Shown here in pieces: positions 1 to 9,937 of a stretch of 64,000 nucleotides of DNA. Numbering within the stretch: position 1 is the first letter of the stretch; each line of letters starts with the position of its first letter. A model generated the notes under the pieces. It saw nothing but the letters and a program-made list of their open reading frames with translations. It did no database searches and was not told the DNA's origin. A program made the position numbers and the translations under genes. The DNA comes from Carboxylicivirga litoralis (lineage in GTDB: Bacteria > Bacteroidota > Bacteroidia > Bacteroidales > Marinilabiliaceae), in assembly GCF_025499605.1 (NCBI RefSeq), contig NZ_JAFMVC010000012.1, forward strand, positions 62,001 to 126,000, read 5' to 3'.

Positions 1-1602
<1,602 letters not shown>

Positions 1603-1643
1603 CGAATAACACTTATTTTTGTGCTAGATTAAAACTAAACTTT

Positions 1644-2252
1644 ATGAAGCCAATTGTAATTTGTTATCCAACGCAACTTGACAAAGAAGTTGAAGCCATT
1701 AACGCCTTGTTTGAAGCTGGTTTAGAAGTGCTGCATGTACGTAAACCAGCTTACAGCGAAGCGGATATGATTGCTTTTATTGATTCAATAGATGCAAAAT
1801 ATCACGATAAGGTTGCTCTTCACAGCAACCTGCATTTAGTTGAATTAAAAGGTTTGCGCGGTGTGCATTTCACATCATACAATCGCCATTTAATCGACGA
1901 TTACAGTGATAAAGCATTACCAAAGAGTATTTCAGTTCACTCTATGAGCGAATTGATTAACCTAAGCGAATCATTTAACTACGCTTTGTTAAGCCCGGTG
2001 TTTGAAAGTATTTCGAAGGAAGGCTATGGCCCGGCTATCGACCAGTCGGTGTTGAAGCATTATTTAGAGAAAAATCATGAAGTGCCTGTTCTGGCTCTCG
2101 GAGGCATCGACCACAAAAATGTGGATGTGGCCAAAGAGTTGGGCTTCGACGGCGTGGCTTTACACGGTCACCTGTGGGCACAATTTGAAACAGATGGTGA
2201 TATCAACGGCGTTGTTGAACGTTTTAAAGAGGTCACCGAAAAATGGACCTAA
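1644..2252 (+). CDS. ThiE/TenI-family protein (second ThiE-like paralogue), 202 aa
   Basis: TIM-barrel protein of the thiamine phosphate synthase/TenI superfamily. Visible family positions are LHVRKP near the N-terminus, ALHSN, GVHFTS, SVHSMSEL, ALLSPVFES and LALGGID near the C-terminus. The TxTK-type pyrophosphate loop and the ND metal motif found in the other ThiE of this operon are absent, so it is more TenI-like than a true ThiE. TenI proteins tautomerise the thiazole product of ThiG, which would fit here, but this is inference. The open frame extends upstream into thiC to 1488; the ATG at 1644 was chosen because the homology starts there and it clears the thiC stop. The gap to thiD is 4 bp. 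Confidence 0.8.
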   Translation: MKPIVICYPTQLDKEVEAINALFEAGLEVLHVRKPAYSEADMIAFIDSIDAKYHDKVALHSNLHLVELKGLRGVHFTSYNRHLIDDYSDKALPKSISVHSMSELINLSESFNYALLSPVFESISKEGYGPAIDQSVLKHYLEKNHEVPVLALGGIDHKNVDVAKELGFDGVALHGHLWAQFETDGDINGVVERFKEVTEKWT

Positions 2253-2256
2253 AAAA

Positions 2257-3015
2257 ATGAATGAAAGACCTTATGTCCTGAGCATTGCCGGGTTTGATCC
2301 AAGTAGTGGTGCAGGTGTTACAAGTGACATAAAAACGTTTGAACAACATGAGGTCTACGGCTTAAGCGTCGTAACTGCCATTACTTTTCAAAACGAATCA
2401 AGTTTTAAAGGTGTGAAATGGGTAGCGTTTGAAGATATTGAACAGCAGCTTATTTTATTAGCAGATAAATACACGCCCAAAGCCATTAAAATTGGATTAG
2501 TAGAATCAGAAAACCTTCTGACACAAATCCTGGTTTGGATAAAAAAATACTGGCCGGAGTCTTTTATCGTATGGGATCCCATATTAAAAGCCTCCGCCGG
2601 CTTTCCTTTCCACACCCACCTTCAGCATGCCATCGAAAAACTAGTGAGCCAGGTTGACTTACTCACTCCCAACCTTCCGGAATACCAACAATTATTTGGT
2701 CAACAGATTCCAGGTGACGTCGTTAATCATCTTCAAAGTGCCATTCTCATTAAAGGCGGTCATCAAACTGGTAACGACGTTTGCGATGAACTATATACCC
2801 CGGAATCTGATGCCTGCTTCACAGTAAAATCGCAACGGGTAAAAGGCGATTGGCAAAAACATGGCACCGGATGTATCCTTTCATCGGCCATTGCTGCCGA
2901 AATTGCCAAAGGAAGCACCGTGCCATCAGCTTGTTCTAAAGCACATTTCTACGTCAAAAAAGTAATTGCCAGTAATAACTCATTATTGGCTTACCACCAT
3001 ACCATATCAGAATAA
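2257..3015 (+). CDS. thiD: Hydroxymethylpyrimidine (phosphate) kinase ThiD, 252 aa
   Basis: Ribokinase-like enzyme that phosphorylates HMP-P to HMP-PP for coupling by ThiE. The N-terminus SIAGFDPSSGAG is the substrate-binding signature, TPN occurs in the middle (LLTPNLPE) and the C-terminal anion hole/catalytic motif KHGTGC is present. The open frame starts much earlier (2077) inside the preceding gene; ATG 2257, four bases after the upstream stop, gives the family's usual length of about 250 aa. It lies between the two ThiE-like genes and ends 10 bp before thiE, so it is translated as part of the operon. Confidence 0.93.
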   Translation: MNERPYVLSIAGFDPSSGAGVTSDIKTFEQHEVYGLSVVTAITFQNESSFKGVKWVAFEDIEQQLILLADKYTPKAIKIGLVESENLLTQILVWIKKYWPESFIVWDPILKASAGFPFHTHLQHAIEKLVSQVDLLTPNLPEYQQLFGQQIPGDVVNHLQSAILIKGGHQTGNDVCDELYTPESDACFTVKSQRVKGDWQKHGTGCILSSAIAAEIAKGSTVPSACSKAHFYVKKVIASNNSLLAYHHTISE

Positions 3016-3025
3016 AACATTGGCT

Positions 3026-3691
3026 ATGAATAAAAAATCTATATCACGCCTTCATTTCATCACCTCTCCGTCGAAGCAAAGCTATATGGAGCAAATAAAA
3101 TCGGTGGTGATGGGTGGCGCCAACTGGGTTCAGCTTCGAATGAAGGAAGAACCATTTGAAGTAATTGAAAAGACGGCCATCGAAGCCATGAGTTATTGTC
3201 TCGATAATGGCGTTACCTTCATTATGAATGACCATGTGGAAATTGCTGCCAGAATTGGTGCAGAAGGTGTACACCTGGGTAAAAACGACATGTCGCCAGA
3301 TAAAGCGCGCGACATATTGGGTCCTCAAGCCATAATAGGTGGTACAGCCAATACTTTTGAAGATATCAAGCATTTGGTAAGTTTAGGCGTCGATTACATT
3401 GGTCTCGGTCCGTTTCGTTTTACAGAAACAAAGAAAAACCTCAGTCCGGTATTAGGCATTGAAGGGTACCAAAATATTATCGATCAATGTAAAGCAGAAG
3501 GCATCCACATCCCCATTATTGCTATTGGCGGATTGGTTCCTGATGATTTGGAAAAACTGTTCCAAACAGGTATTCACGGCGTTGCCATCTCATCATACAT
3601 TACTAAAAACGAACAACCCGGAGCCGTAACACTTGACTTGTTGCAGAAAATTGGTCAATACAGCTCAGCCAACTGGACCCGGTTTCATTGA
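3026..3691 (+). CDS. thiE: Thiamine phosphate synthase ThiE, 221 aa
   Basis: Joins HMP-PP and the thiazole phosphate to make thiamine phosphate. Family motifs are in order: VQLRMKE (about residues 35-41), the metal-binding MNDHVEIA, GVHLGKNDM, GGTANTFED and the pyrophosphate loop YIGLGPFRFTETKK, then AIGGL near the C-terminus. The reading frame is open from 2966 but ATG 3026 fits the family N-terminus and lies 10 bp after the thiD stop. Because it keeps the TxTKK loop and the ND motif that the neighbouring paralogue lacks, this copy is the probable catalytic ThiE. Confidence 0.92.
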   Translation: MNKKSISRLHFITSPSKQSYMEQIKSVVMGGANWVQLRMKEEPFEVIEKTAIEAMSYCLDNGVTFIMNDHVEIAARIGAEGVHLGKNDMSPDKARDILGPQAIIGGTANTFEDIKHLVSLGVDYIGLGPFRFTETKKNLSPVLGIEGYQNIIDQCKAEGIHIPIIAIGGLVPDDLEKLFQTGIHGVAISSYITKNEQPGAVTLDLLQKIGQYSSANWTRFH

Positions 3692-3801
3692 GAATTACAG
3701 ACAGAAGACGGAGAATAAAAGACCGAGGACAGAAAAACGAATGAACTCAACAACTTTAAACTAGCTAGCGGCCAACGACCAATAGCTATAAGCTAAATAA
3801 T
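3692..3801 (+). repeat. Low-complexity spacer between thiE and thiG
   Basis: The 110-bp gap first reads as purine-rich GACAGA/AGACGGAG variants and then as AGCTA-type words (ctagctagcgg, atagctataagct). Similar AGCT/ACT-rich text recurs in the thiG-thiH gap and after thiH. No gene or clear terminator is visible. I read it as a degenerate dispersed spacer repeat rather than a regulatory site. Confidence 0.45.
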
Positions 3802-4575
3802 ATGACCCCACTAAGATTAGGCGACAAAACTTTTCAATCACGATTATTTACCGGCACTGGCAAGTTCGCCTCCAATCAATTGATGCAGGAGGCGATTGAA
3901 ATAAGCGAATCAGAATTGGTAACAGTGGCCCTGCGTCGCGTTGAGATGAACAACCAGCAAGATGATATATTGCAGCACCTAAAGCATAAACGTATTAATC
4001 TGTTGCCCAACACGTCGGGTGTACGCACAGCTAAAGAAGCCGTTTTTGCGGCACAACTGGCGCGCGAGGCCTTAGACACCAATTGGCTGAAGCTAGAAAT
4101 TCATCCCGACCCCAAATACTTATTACCCGACCCGATTGAAACACTCAAAGCAGCTGAAGAATTGGTCAAGCTGGGCTTTATCGTTCTGCCGTATGTACAA
4201 GCCGATCCCGTACTTTGTAAGCGATTGGAAGAAGTAGGTACGGCAGCCGTCATGCCATTGGGAGCGCCAATAGGTTCAAACCAGGGATTGCAGACCAAAG
4301 AGATGTTGCGCATCATTATTGAACAAAGTCAGATTCCCGTGGTGGTTGATGCAGGTATTGGTGCACCATCACATGCTGCCGATGCCATGGAAATGGGTGC
4401 CGATGCTGTGTTGGTCAATACAGCCATCGCCGTTTCTCCAAATCCGGTGGAGATGGGTAAAGCCTTTAAACTGGCTGTTGAAGCTGGCCGAATGGCTTAC
4501 GAGGCCAGACTGGCAACAAAATCGATGGGCGCTGAAGCCTCAAGTCCATTGACGGCTTTTTTAGATGAATTGTAA
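3802..4575 (+). CDS. thiG: Thiazole synthase ThiG, 257 aa
   Basis: Condenses dehydroglycine, deoxyxylulose phosphate and ThiS thiocarboxylate into the thiazole ring. The protein is full length for the family. The Schiff-base lysine is K97 in the segment [10 protein letters not shown]; other family blocks are [36 protein letters not shown] and [12 protein letters not shown]. It pairs with ThiH, encoded 102 bp downstream, which supplies dehydroglycine under anaerobic conditions. No thiS or thiF is seen in the window, so the sulfur carrier must be encoded elsewhere or left of base 1. Confidence 0.97.
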   Translation: MTPLRLGDKTFQSRLFTGTGKFASNQLMQEAIEISESELVTVALRRVEMNNQQDDILQHLKHKRINLLPNTSGVRTAKEAVFAAQLAREALDTNWLKLEIHPDPKYLLPDPIETLKAAEELVKLGFIVLPYVQADPVLCKRLEEVGTAAVMPLGAPIGSNQGLQTKEMLRIIIEQSQIPVVVDAGIGAPSHAADAMEMGADAVLVNTAIAVSPNPVEMGKAFKLAVEAGRMAYEARLATKSMGAEASSPLTAFLDEL

Positions 4576-4677
4576 AAAAAAGCTAATAGCCCACGATAAC
4601 TATCGTGGTAGCTGATAGCCACTAGCTATTTACATGATGTAATAATCAGACTACTGTCTACTCACTACTGACTATAG
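4576..4677 (+). repeat. Spacer with small hairpin and AGCTA/ACTACT words between thiG and thiH
   Basis: Holds an 8-bp inverted repeat, ccacgata (4591-4598) and tatcgtgg (4601-4608), inside a wider pair of AGCTnATAGC words, then a run of ACT-rich words (about 4651-4677) ending at the thiH start. There is no T-tract, so it is unlikely to be a strong terminator. It may lower the amount of thiH message or simply be a spacer repeat. Confidence 0.45.
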
Positions 4678-5790
4678 ATGAAAACATTTGAAGAGGTACA
4701 TGCATCTCATAACTGGGAAGCAACCACACAATCAATATACAATAAAACAGCGGCCGATGTAGAGTTGGCTTTACAATCAAACAAGCTGACTCTGGAGGAT
4801 TTTAAGGCATTAATTTCGCCAGCTGCAGAAGCATATCTGGAGCAGATGGCTGTAAAGAGTCGCGCTATTACACAGCGTCGATTTGGAAAAACCATCCAGC
4901 TGTATATCCCTCTATACCTTTCAAATGCCTGTGCTAATTCATGCACCTATTGTGGTTTCAATCATGAAAATGACATTACCCGCATAACGCTTAATAAAGA
5001 GCAGGTACTTCAGGAGATTGAAGTCATCAAAAACATGGGCTTTCAACACTTGCTACTGGTGACCGGTGAGCATCCGAAAGATTGTGGATACGACTATCTG
5101 AAGGAAATGGTGGAGTTGGTAAAACCACACTTCCCATCTGTTTCCATTGAGGTGCAACCCATGAAACAGAATGAGTACGAAGGTTTGATTCAACTGGGGC
5201 TTCACACCGTTTATGTGTATCAGGAAACCTATCGCAAGGAAAATTACAAAACGTATCATCCTCGTGGTAAAAAGTCCAACTTCTCCTATCGTTTAGAAAC
5301 ACCTGAAAGATTGGGTAAAGCAGGCATCCACAAAGTGGGTATCGGCTGCCTTCTTGGTTTGGAAGATTGGCGCACTGATTCATTTTTTACAGCTCTTCAT
5401 CTTGATTACCTTGAGAAAACCTACTGGCGAACCAAGTACAGCATCTCCTTCCCTCGCCTACGACCACATGTTGGTTCGTTTCAACCTAATTTTGATGTCA
5501 ATGACAAACAGCTGGCACAGTTAATAATGGCTTATCGCATCTTTAATCCGGATGTCGACCTATCCTTATCAACCCGCGAGAGTAAGAAATTCAGAAATCA
5601 CATGCTGCAATTGGGCGTGACTGCCATGAGTGCCGGCTCTAAAACAGAACCCGGTGGTTATGCGGTGTATAATCAGGCACTGGAGCAATTCTCGGTAAAC
5701 GATGACCGCAGCCCCGAAGTTATCTGCCAAATGATAAAAGAAGGTGGCTATGAACCGGTGTGGAAAGACTGGGATGATTGTATGGGGTAA
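4678..5790 (+). CDS. thiH: 2-iminoacetate synthase ThiH, 370 aa
   Basis: Radical SAM tyrosine lyase that makes dehydroglycine (2-iminoacetate) and p-cresol for thiazole formation with ThiG. The radical SAM cysteines are C85, C89 and C92 in ACANSCTYCGF, followed by the ThiH-typical HENDITR. The C-terminal block MSAGSKTEPGGY is also characteristic. The choice of ThiH rather than the oxygen-dependent ThiO suggests anaerobic thiamine synthesis. This is the last gene of the visible thi run; a palindrome and then a new promoter follow. Confidence 0.95.
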   Translation: MKTFEEVHASHNWEATTQSIYNKTAADVELALQSNKLTLEDFKALISPAAEAYLEQMAVKSRAITQRRFGKTIQLYIPLYLSNACANSCTYCGFNHENDITRITLNKEQVLQEIEVIKNMGFQHLLLVTGEHPKDCGYDYLKEMVELVKPHFPSVSIEVQPMKQNEYEGLIQLGLHTVYVYQETYRKENYKTYHPRGKKSNFSYRLETPERLGKAGIHKVGIGCLLGLEDWRTDSFFTALHLDYLEKTYWRTKYSISFPRLRPHVGSFQPNFDVNDKQLAQLIMAYRIFNPDVDLSLSTRESKKFRNHMLQLGVTAMSAGSKTEPGGYAVYNQALEQFSVNDDRSPEVICQMIKEGGYEPVWKDWDDCMG

Positions 5791-5798
5791 GCTAGAGG

Positions 5799-5816
5799 TT
5801 AGAGGCTAGCCTCTAA
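5799..5816 (+). terminator. Perfect 18-bp palindrome after thiH
   Basis: The sequence ttagaggctagcctctaa is a perfect palindrome 9 bases after the thiH stop, inside AGCTA-like repeat text. It could end the thi transcript, but it has no loop and only a short T-rich tail (aattt), so the terminator reading is tentative. Confidence 0.35.
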
Positions 5817-5959
5817 TTTGCACAAGATACCATTGGAGTTCAGGTTAAAGCTACAGACTAATGACTACTAGCTTTATGCGAAAACATTGCTATTCACCGT
5901 ATAATTAAATACCTTACTATATGATTTAAATCAATTCAGACAAAAAGGTCTCTATTTTC

Positions 5960-5990
5960 TTTGATAATAACATTCGGGTGCCTACATTTG
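5960..5990 (+). promoter_or_regulatory. Consensus Bacteroidota promoter before the TPP riboswitch
   Basis: TTTG at 5960-5963, a 19-base spacer, then TACATTTG at 5983-5990 matches the known Bacteroidota TTTG-N19-TAnnTTTG consensus exactly. Transcription would start about 5995-6000, immediately before the riboswitch aptamer, so almost the entire leader is aptamer plus about 60 bases. Confidence 0.8.
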
Positions 5991-5997
5991 CGCCCGA

Positions 5998-6073
5998 TTC
6001 CAATGGGGTGCCTGTTACAGGCTGAGATTATACCCTTCGAACCTGGCCGGGTAATGCCGACAAGGGAACAGAG
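5998..6073 (+). promoter_or_regulatory. TPP riboswitch (THI element) controlling the TonB receptor
   Basis: The conserved TPP aptamer words occur in order: ggggtgcc (about 6005-6012), ggctgaga (6020-6027), accc, gaacctgg, then the pyrophosphate-side gtaatgccg and the closing aagggaac. The 3' arm of P1 ends about 6070, 61 bases before the ATG of the receptor gene. There is no hairpin plus T-tract between aptamer and ATG, so control is probably at translation. Recognition is by the aptamer consensus and is very secure. Confidence 0.96.
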
Positions 6074-6133
6074 TTATCTCCTATATATTCCTCATTGCGG
6101 TATTTGTTAACAACTTAAACTGCAAATTTTAAA

Positions 6134-8587
6134 ATGAAGCAAATTTATTCTATTGTATTGGCAGCTATGCTAACCTTTAGCGCCTTTGCACAAAACACCT
6201 ACACCGGACAGGTAAATGATGAAAACGGTGATGCGCTGATTGGCGTTAATGTCATTGTTAAAAACTCGTACAACGGCACCATTACAAACGCAGAAGGTCG
6301 ATTTACGATTAACAGTAAAAATGATAACCCAACACTTGTTTTCTCATATGTTGGTTATAAGTCACAGGAAGCTGCTGCTTCCACCAACATGAGCATTCAG
6401 CTTGAAGAATCGGCTGTGATGACCAATGAAATAGTTGTATCAGCCATCCGCGCCAGCAAACATACTCCAGTGGCCGCATCTGAAATGAATTCGGAAGAAA
6501 TTCAGCAACAAAATTTTGGTCAGGATCTGCCATTTTTGCTAAACCAAATGCCAAGTGTGGTGACCAACTCCGATGCCGGAGCGGGTGTTGGCTACACCGG
6601 TTTGCGTATTCGGGGTGCCGACATTACTCGTATTAATGTAACGGTTAACGGCATACCAATGAACGATGCCGAGTCGCAAGGCGTCTTTTGGGTAAACATG
6701 CCCGACTTTGCTGCTTCGGTTGATAAAATGCAGGTGCAACGTGGTGTGGGTACATCGACCAATGGTGCGGCATCATTTGGTGCTTCGGTCAACCTCAACA
6801 CTTTAAATTCGGCAGCCGAAACGATGGCTTTTATTGACAATAGCTATGGTTCTTATAACACCATGAAAAACTCGGTGGCTGTTTCAACAGGCCTATTGAG
6901 AAACAACATGGCATTCGACGTGCGTTTATCGCGCATTAACTCCGATGGTTTTATCGACCGTGCCACTTCTGATTTGAAATCTTATTATTTTTCAGGAGGC
7001 TATTATGGCGAGAAATCAACCATCAAGTTTATCACTTTCTCGGGTGAGGAAAAAACATATCAGGCCTGGAATGGTGTGCCTAAAGTAAAACTGGAAAATG
7101 ACCAGGCAGGCATGGAAAAGCTGGTGATGATGGATGGATGGACCGATGCCGAGGCCCAAAATCTTTATAATTCGGATGCGCGGACTTTTAACAAATACCT
7201 GTACGATAACCAGACTGACAACTACCAGCAAGACCATTATCAACTGCATTTCACACACCAGGCCAGCGAAAAGCTGAACCTGACAGCAGCACTGCATTAC
7301 ACTAAAGGCGAAGGTTATTACGAATCGTATAAAAACGACCGTAAATTCAAAGACTACAATGTAGGTTTCGAGTCGATCATTATTGATGGCGAAACCATTG
7401 AAAAAACCGATTTGATTCAGCGCAAGTGGTTAGATAATGATTTTTACGGTGCTACTTTTTCTGGTATCTACACCTCTGACAAACTGGAGTTAATAGTTGG
7501 TGGTGCATATAACCAGTACGATGGCGACCATTTTGGTAAGGTTATCTGGAGCGAATACAACATGGGTATTCCACACAATCACCAGTGGTATTTTAACACT
7601 GGCAAAAAGAAGGACTTTAACAGCTATGTTAAAGCCACTTATGCTTTAGTAGATAACTTGTGGCTGTATGGCGACATTCAATACCGTAACGTTAACTTTT
7701 CGATGTCAGGCGAACATGATGACAATGCCGACCTAACACAATCGTACAGCTTCGATTTTGTCAATCCTAAAATGGGTATCAACTTCGAGCTGAATCAAAA
7801 TCAACGTGTGTTTGCCTCTTTTGCCGTGGCACAACGCGAACCAACGCGCAGCGACTTTAGAGATGCGCCAGCCGACCGCAAGCCAGAGCCTGAAACACTT
7901 TACGACTGGGAGCTTGGTTATGAATACAACGCACACAAAGCGTTTGTGAATGTAAATGCTTTTTACATGTTGTATAAAGACCAACTGGTGCAAACAGGCG
8001 AGATAAACGATGTAGGTGCGGCCATTATGGTGAATGTGCCTGATAGCTACCGTGCTGGTGTTGAAATTGAAAGTGGTGTAATGATTACGCCTAACTTTAA
8101 CTGGACAGGTAACATTGCTTTATCTGCCAATAAAATTAAAAATTACACCGAGTATGTGGATAACTGGAGCTACTGGAGCGACCCTGATAATGAACCTTAC
8201 CAGTATGTGACCGAATTGGGGGAAACAGATATTGCCTTCTCTCCTTCGGTAACGGCGGCCAGTCAGTTTAGCTTTAAGCCGGCAGATGGCTTAACACTAT
8301 CGCTATTAAGCAAGTATGTAAGCGACCAATATATCGATAATACATCGAACGAAGATCGTAAGCTGAACGCCTGGTTGGTAAACGACATTTTAGTGAACTA
8401 TGATTTTACCATTCCTTCGGTAGGCGATTTCAACCTGGGCTTTAAAGTCAATAATATATTGGATGAAGAGTATGAATCGAATGCATGGGTATACCGCTAT
8501 TACTATGCAGGTGAGCACGATGTGCTGGATGGCTACTTCCCGCAGGCTGGCACTAATGTAATGGTACGATTAGGCATGAAGTTTTAA
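6134..8587 (+). CDS. TonB-dependent outer-membrane receptor, probably for thiamine, 817 aa
   Basis: Has a signal peptide (MKQIYSIVLAAMLTFSAFAQ), a carboxypeptidase-regulatory-like domain at about residues 22-100 (TGQVNDENGDALIGVNV), a plug domain at about 110-230 (LPFLLNQMPSV, GLRIRGAD) and a C-terminal beta-barrel ending in MVRLGMKF with terminal Phe. The TPP riboswitch in its leader implies the cargo is thiamine or a thiamine phosphate or precursor; this is inference from regulation. No SusD gene follows, so it acts alone, as vitamin receptors do. A perfect 17-bp inverted repeat follows the stop. Confidence 0.9.
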   Translation: MKQIYSIVLAAMLTFSAFAQNTYTGQVNDENGDALIGVNVIVKNSYNGTITNAEGRFTINSKNDNPTLVFSYVGYKSQEAAASTNMSIQLEESAVMTNEIVVSAIRASKHTPVAASEMNSEEIQQQNFGQDLPFLLNQMPSVVTNSDAGAGVGYTGLRIRGADITRINVTVNGIPMNDAESQGVFWVNMPDFAASVDKMQVQRGVGTSTNGAASFGASVNLNTLNSAAETMAFIDNSYGSYNTMKNSVAVSTGLLRNNMAFDVRLSRINSDGFIDRATSDLKSYYFSGGYYGEKSTIKFITFSGEEKTYQAWNGVPKVKLENDQAGMEKLVMMDGWTDAEAQNLYNSDARTFNKYLYDNQTDNYQQDHYQLHFTHQASEKLNLTAALHYTKGEGYYESYKNDRKFKDYNVGFESIIIDGETIEKTDLIQRKWLDNDFYGATFSGIYTSDKLELIVGGAYNQYDGDHFGKVIWSEYNMGIPHNHQWYFNTGKKKDFNSYVKATYALVDNLWLYGDIQYRNVNFSMSGEHDDNADLTQSYSFDFVNPKMGINFELNQNQRVFASFAVAQREPTRSDFRDAPADRKPEPETLYDWELGYEYNAHKAFVNVNAFYMLYKDQLVQTGEINDVGAAIMVNVPDSYRAGVEIESGVMITPNFNWTGNIALSANKIKNYTEYVDNWSYWSDPDNEPYQYVTELGETDIAFSPSVTAASQFSFKPADGLTLSLLSKYVSDQYIDNTSNEDRKLNAWLVNDILVNYDFTIPSVGDFNLGFKVNNILDEEYESNAWVYRYYYAGEHDVLDGYFPQAGTNVMVRLGMKF

Positions 8588-8592
8588 TTGAA

Positions 8593-8638
8593 ACGGATGG
8601 CATCTTTATTGACAAGCTTTTATAAAGATGCCATCCGT
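8593..8638 (+). terminator. Long perfect hairpin after the thiamine receptor gene
   Basis: Arms of 17 bases (8593-8609 and 8622-8638) are perfectly complementary around a 12-base loop. It lies 5 bases after the stop codon. A T-tract is missing, but the position and stem strength make it the likely transcript end. Confidence 0.7.
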
Positions 8639-8799
8639 AAGTAATAACCTACACTTAATCCACACTTAATTTACCAAAGCGCCATTATTTCTTACTTGCA
8701 CGATATAAATAGCTGCATTTGTCGAACAAAAAAGAATGCGTGCTGTTTGGCTTTAAAAGAGGAAAGAGTACCAGAAAAAGATAAAAACTAATTGTAACC

Positions 8800-9027
8800 A
8801 TGGACGGCTCATTTTATGAACATCAGAAAGTGATTATCAAGAACGTGATTGACAACCCCGTTAGATTTGAAAAAGAAATATACAAATCGCGCTTATGGTT
8901 AAGCGATTTAGAACAGGATAAACTATGTGAATGGTTAGAAGCAAACTACCCTCAACAATACAAACAACTATTGCAAAACCTACAGTTTAAGCACCAAACC
9001 AACAAATTATATATGATTTCGGCGTGA
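8800..9027 (+). CDS. Small unknown protein, 75 aa, related to the 66-aa protein at 61763
   Basis: Short, charged, soluble and probably helical. No known family recognised. The central part FEKEIYKSRLWLSDLEQDKL is clearly similar to FRKELIKSISWLNQKDQEKF of the small gene at 61763-61963; shared positions are F-x-K-E-(I/L)-x-K-S-x2-W-L-x3-(E/D)-Q-(D/E)-K-(L/F)-x2-W. The conservation of the pattern supports a real gene. It is a single-gene unit, closed by a terminator that overlaps its own stop codon. Function cannot be said. Confidence 0.7.
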   Translation: MDGSFYEHQKVIIKNVIDNPVRFEKEIYKSRLWLSDLEQDKLCEWLEANYPQQYKQLLQNLQFKHQTNKLYMISA

Positions 9028-9048
9028 GTTTAACTCGCGCTTTTTTTT
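9022..9048 (+). terminator. Rho-independent terminator overlapping the stop of the 75-aa gene
   Basis: Stem gcgtgag/ctcgcgc (9022-9028 and 9034-9040, one G-T pair) followed by eight T (9041-9048). The TGA stop lies inside the 5' arm. Confidence 0.8.
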
Positions 9049-9178
9049 AAAACCAGAATGCTATCTGCATAGCGATTTAAGTTGATCGGCCACCATGATT
9101 GATGGTCCCTTCCCCCTCCTCCTGCTTGTCGTTTCATAACAACTTATTGTCGTTTCATGCGCCAATTTCTTTAAGTTT

Positions 9179-9236
9179 ATATCGCATGCGATATTTATTT
9201 ACACGTCTTATTCTATATTTGTATCGCACGCGATAT
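9179..9236 (+). promoter_or_regulatory. Twin OhrR-type operators around the gpx promoter
   Basis: Operator 1 is the perfect 16-bp palindrome atatcgcatgcgatat (9179-9194). Operator 2 is tatcgcacgcgata (9222-9235), the same core with one mismatched centre pair. Their centres are 42 bp apart, about four helical turns. The -7 element TATATTTG sits at 9214-9221 between them, so operator 1 covers the -33 region and operator 2 the start site. The gene for an OhrR-like repressor lies just downstream of gpx, which makes it the expected binder; this is inferred. Confidence 0.75.
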
Positions 9237-9268
9237 TTATAGATGATAATTACATAAAAGACGAACGC

Positions 9269-9751
9269 ATGACTAACAATTTTTACGAATTCGAAGCTAA
9301 AAGCCTGCAAGGTAAAACCATTAAAATGAGTGATTTTAAGGACAAAACCGTTTTAGTAGTCAACACAGCCAGCAAGTGTGGCTTAACACCTCAGTACGAA
9401 GGCCTTGAAGCTTTATACCAAAAATACAAAGATAAAGGTTTGGTTATACTTGGATTCCCATGCAATCAATTTGCTAACCAGGAACCGGGCGATGCAAAAT
9501 CAATTTCAGAAGGTTGCCTGATTAACTATGGAGTGAGTTTCCCAATGTTTGCCAAAGTAGACGTAAATGGTGAGCAGGCCCACCCTTTGTTTAAATTCCT
9601 AAAAAGTGAATTGGGCGGATTGTTGGGCAGTAAAATCAAATGGAACTTTACCAAATTTGTGATTGATGCCAATGGGCAACCAATAAAACGTTTTGCGCCT
9701 ATTACTAAGCCAGAAAAAATTGATACTTATCTATCTAAAATTTTGGTGTAG
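9269..9751 (+). CDS. Glutathione peroxidase-family thiol peroxidase, 160 aa
   Basis: Reduces hydroperoxides; bacterial members of this type usually use thioredoxin. The peroxidatic cysteine is C37 ([10 protein letters not shown]), with Q67 and the WNF motif (KIKWNFTKF) completing the catalytic tetrad, FPCNQF is intact, and C83 (SEGCLINYG) is positioned as the resolving cysteine of the thioredoxin-dependent subgroup. No selenocysteine codon is used. It is controlled by a promoter with two operators matching an OhrR-type site, and the OhrR-like gene follows 186 bp downstream. So an organic-peroxide-inducible peroxidase is likely. Confidence 0.93.
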   Translation: MTNNFYEFEAKSLQGKTIKMSDFKDKTVLVVNTASKCGLTPQYEGLEALYQKYKDKGLVILGFPCNQFANQEPGDAKSISEGCLINYGVSFPMFAKVDVNGEQAHPLFKFLKSELGGLLGSKIKWNFTKFVIDANGQPIKRFAPITKPEKIDTYLSKILV

Positions 9752-9763
9752 TTTTATCACCTA

Positions 9764-9920
9764 ATGAGCTTGTCTAAAAACAAAATTTCTCGCTAAGACG
9801 GAAAGGATATCGTAAAGACCGCAAATTATAGGATGTTATTCTTAAAAACTTTGCATTCTTTGCTATTTTTTAGCTTTGTGTTCTTTGCGAGAAACATTAA
9901 CACTTATTGAACAAGCTCAT
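9764..9920. repeat. Inverted-repeat element between gpx and ohrR
   Basis: The ends atgagcttgt (9764-9773) and acaagctcat (9911-9920) are perfect inverted repeats. Inside, tttctcgc (9786-9793) pairs with gcgagaaa (9887-9894), and the rest is made of GCTAAGAC/AAAGACCGC words opposite TTTGC/CTTTG words. The 157-bp element has no coding capacity and could fold into a long hairpin. It resembles the dispersed CGCAAAG-type intergenic repeats seen in many bacterial genomes, or a small MITE. Confidence 0.6.
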
Positions 9921-9937
9921 AAACTAATCGCGATACA

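Noticed and set aside
5974-5997. tcgggtgc/gcgcccga hairpin as part of the TPP riboswitch
   Set aside because: It overlaps the -7 element of the promoter and lies before the expected start site.
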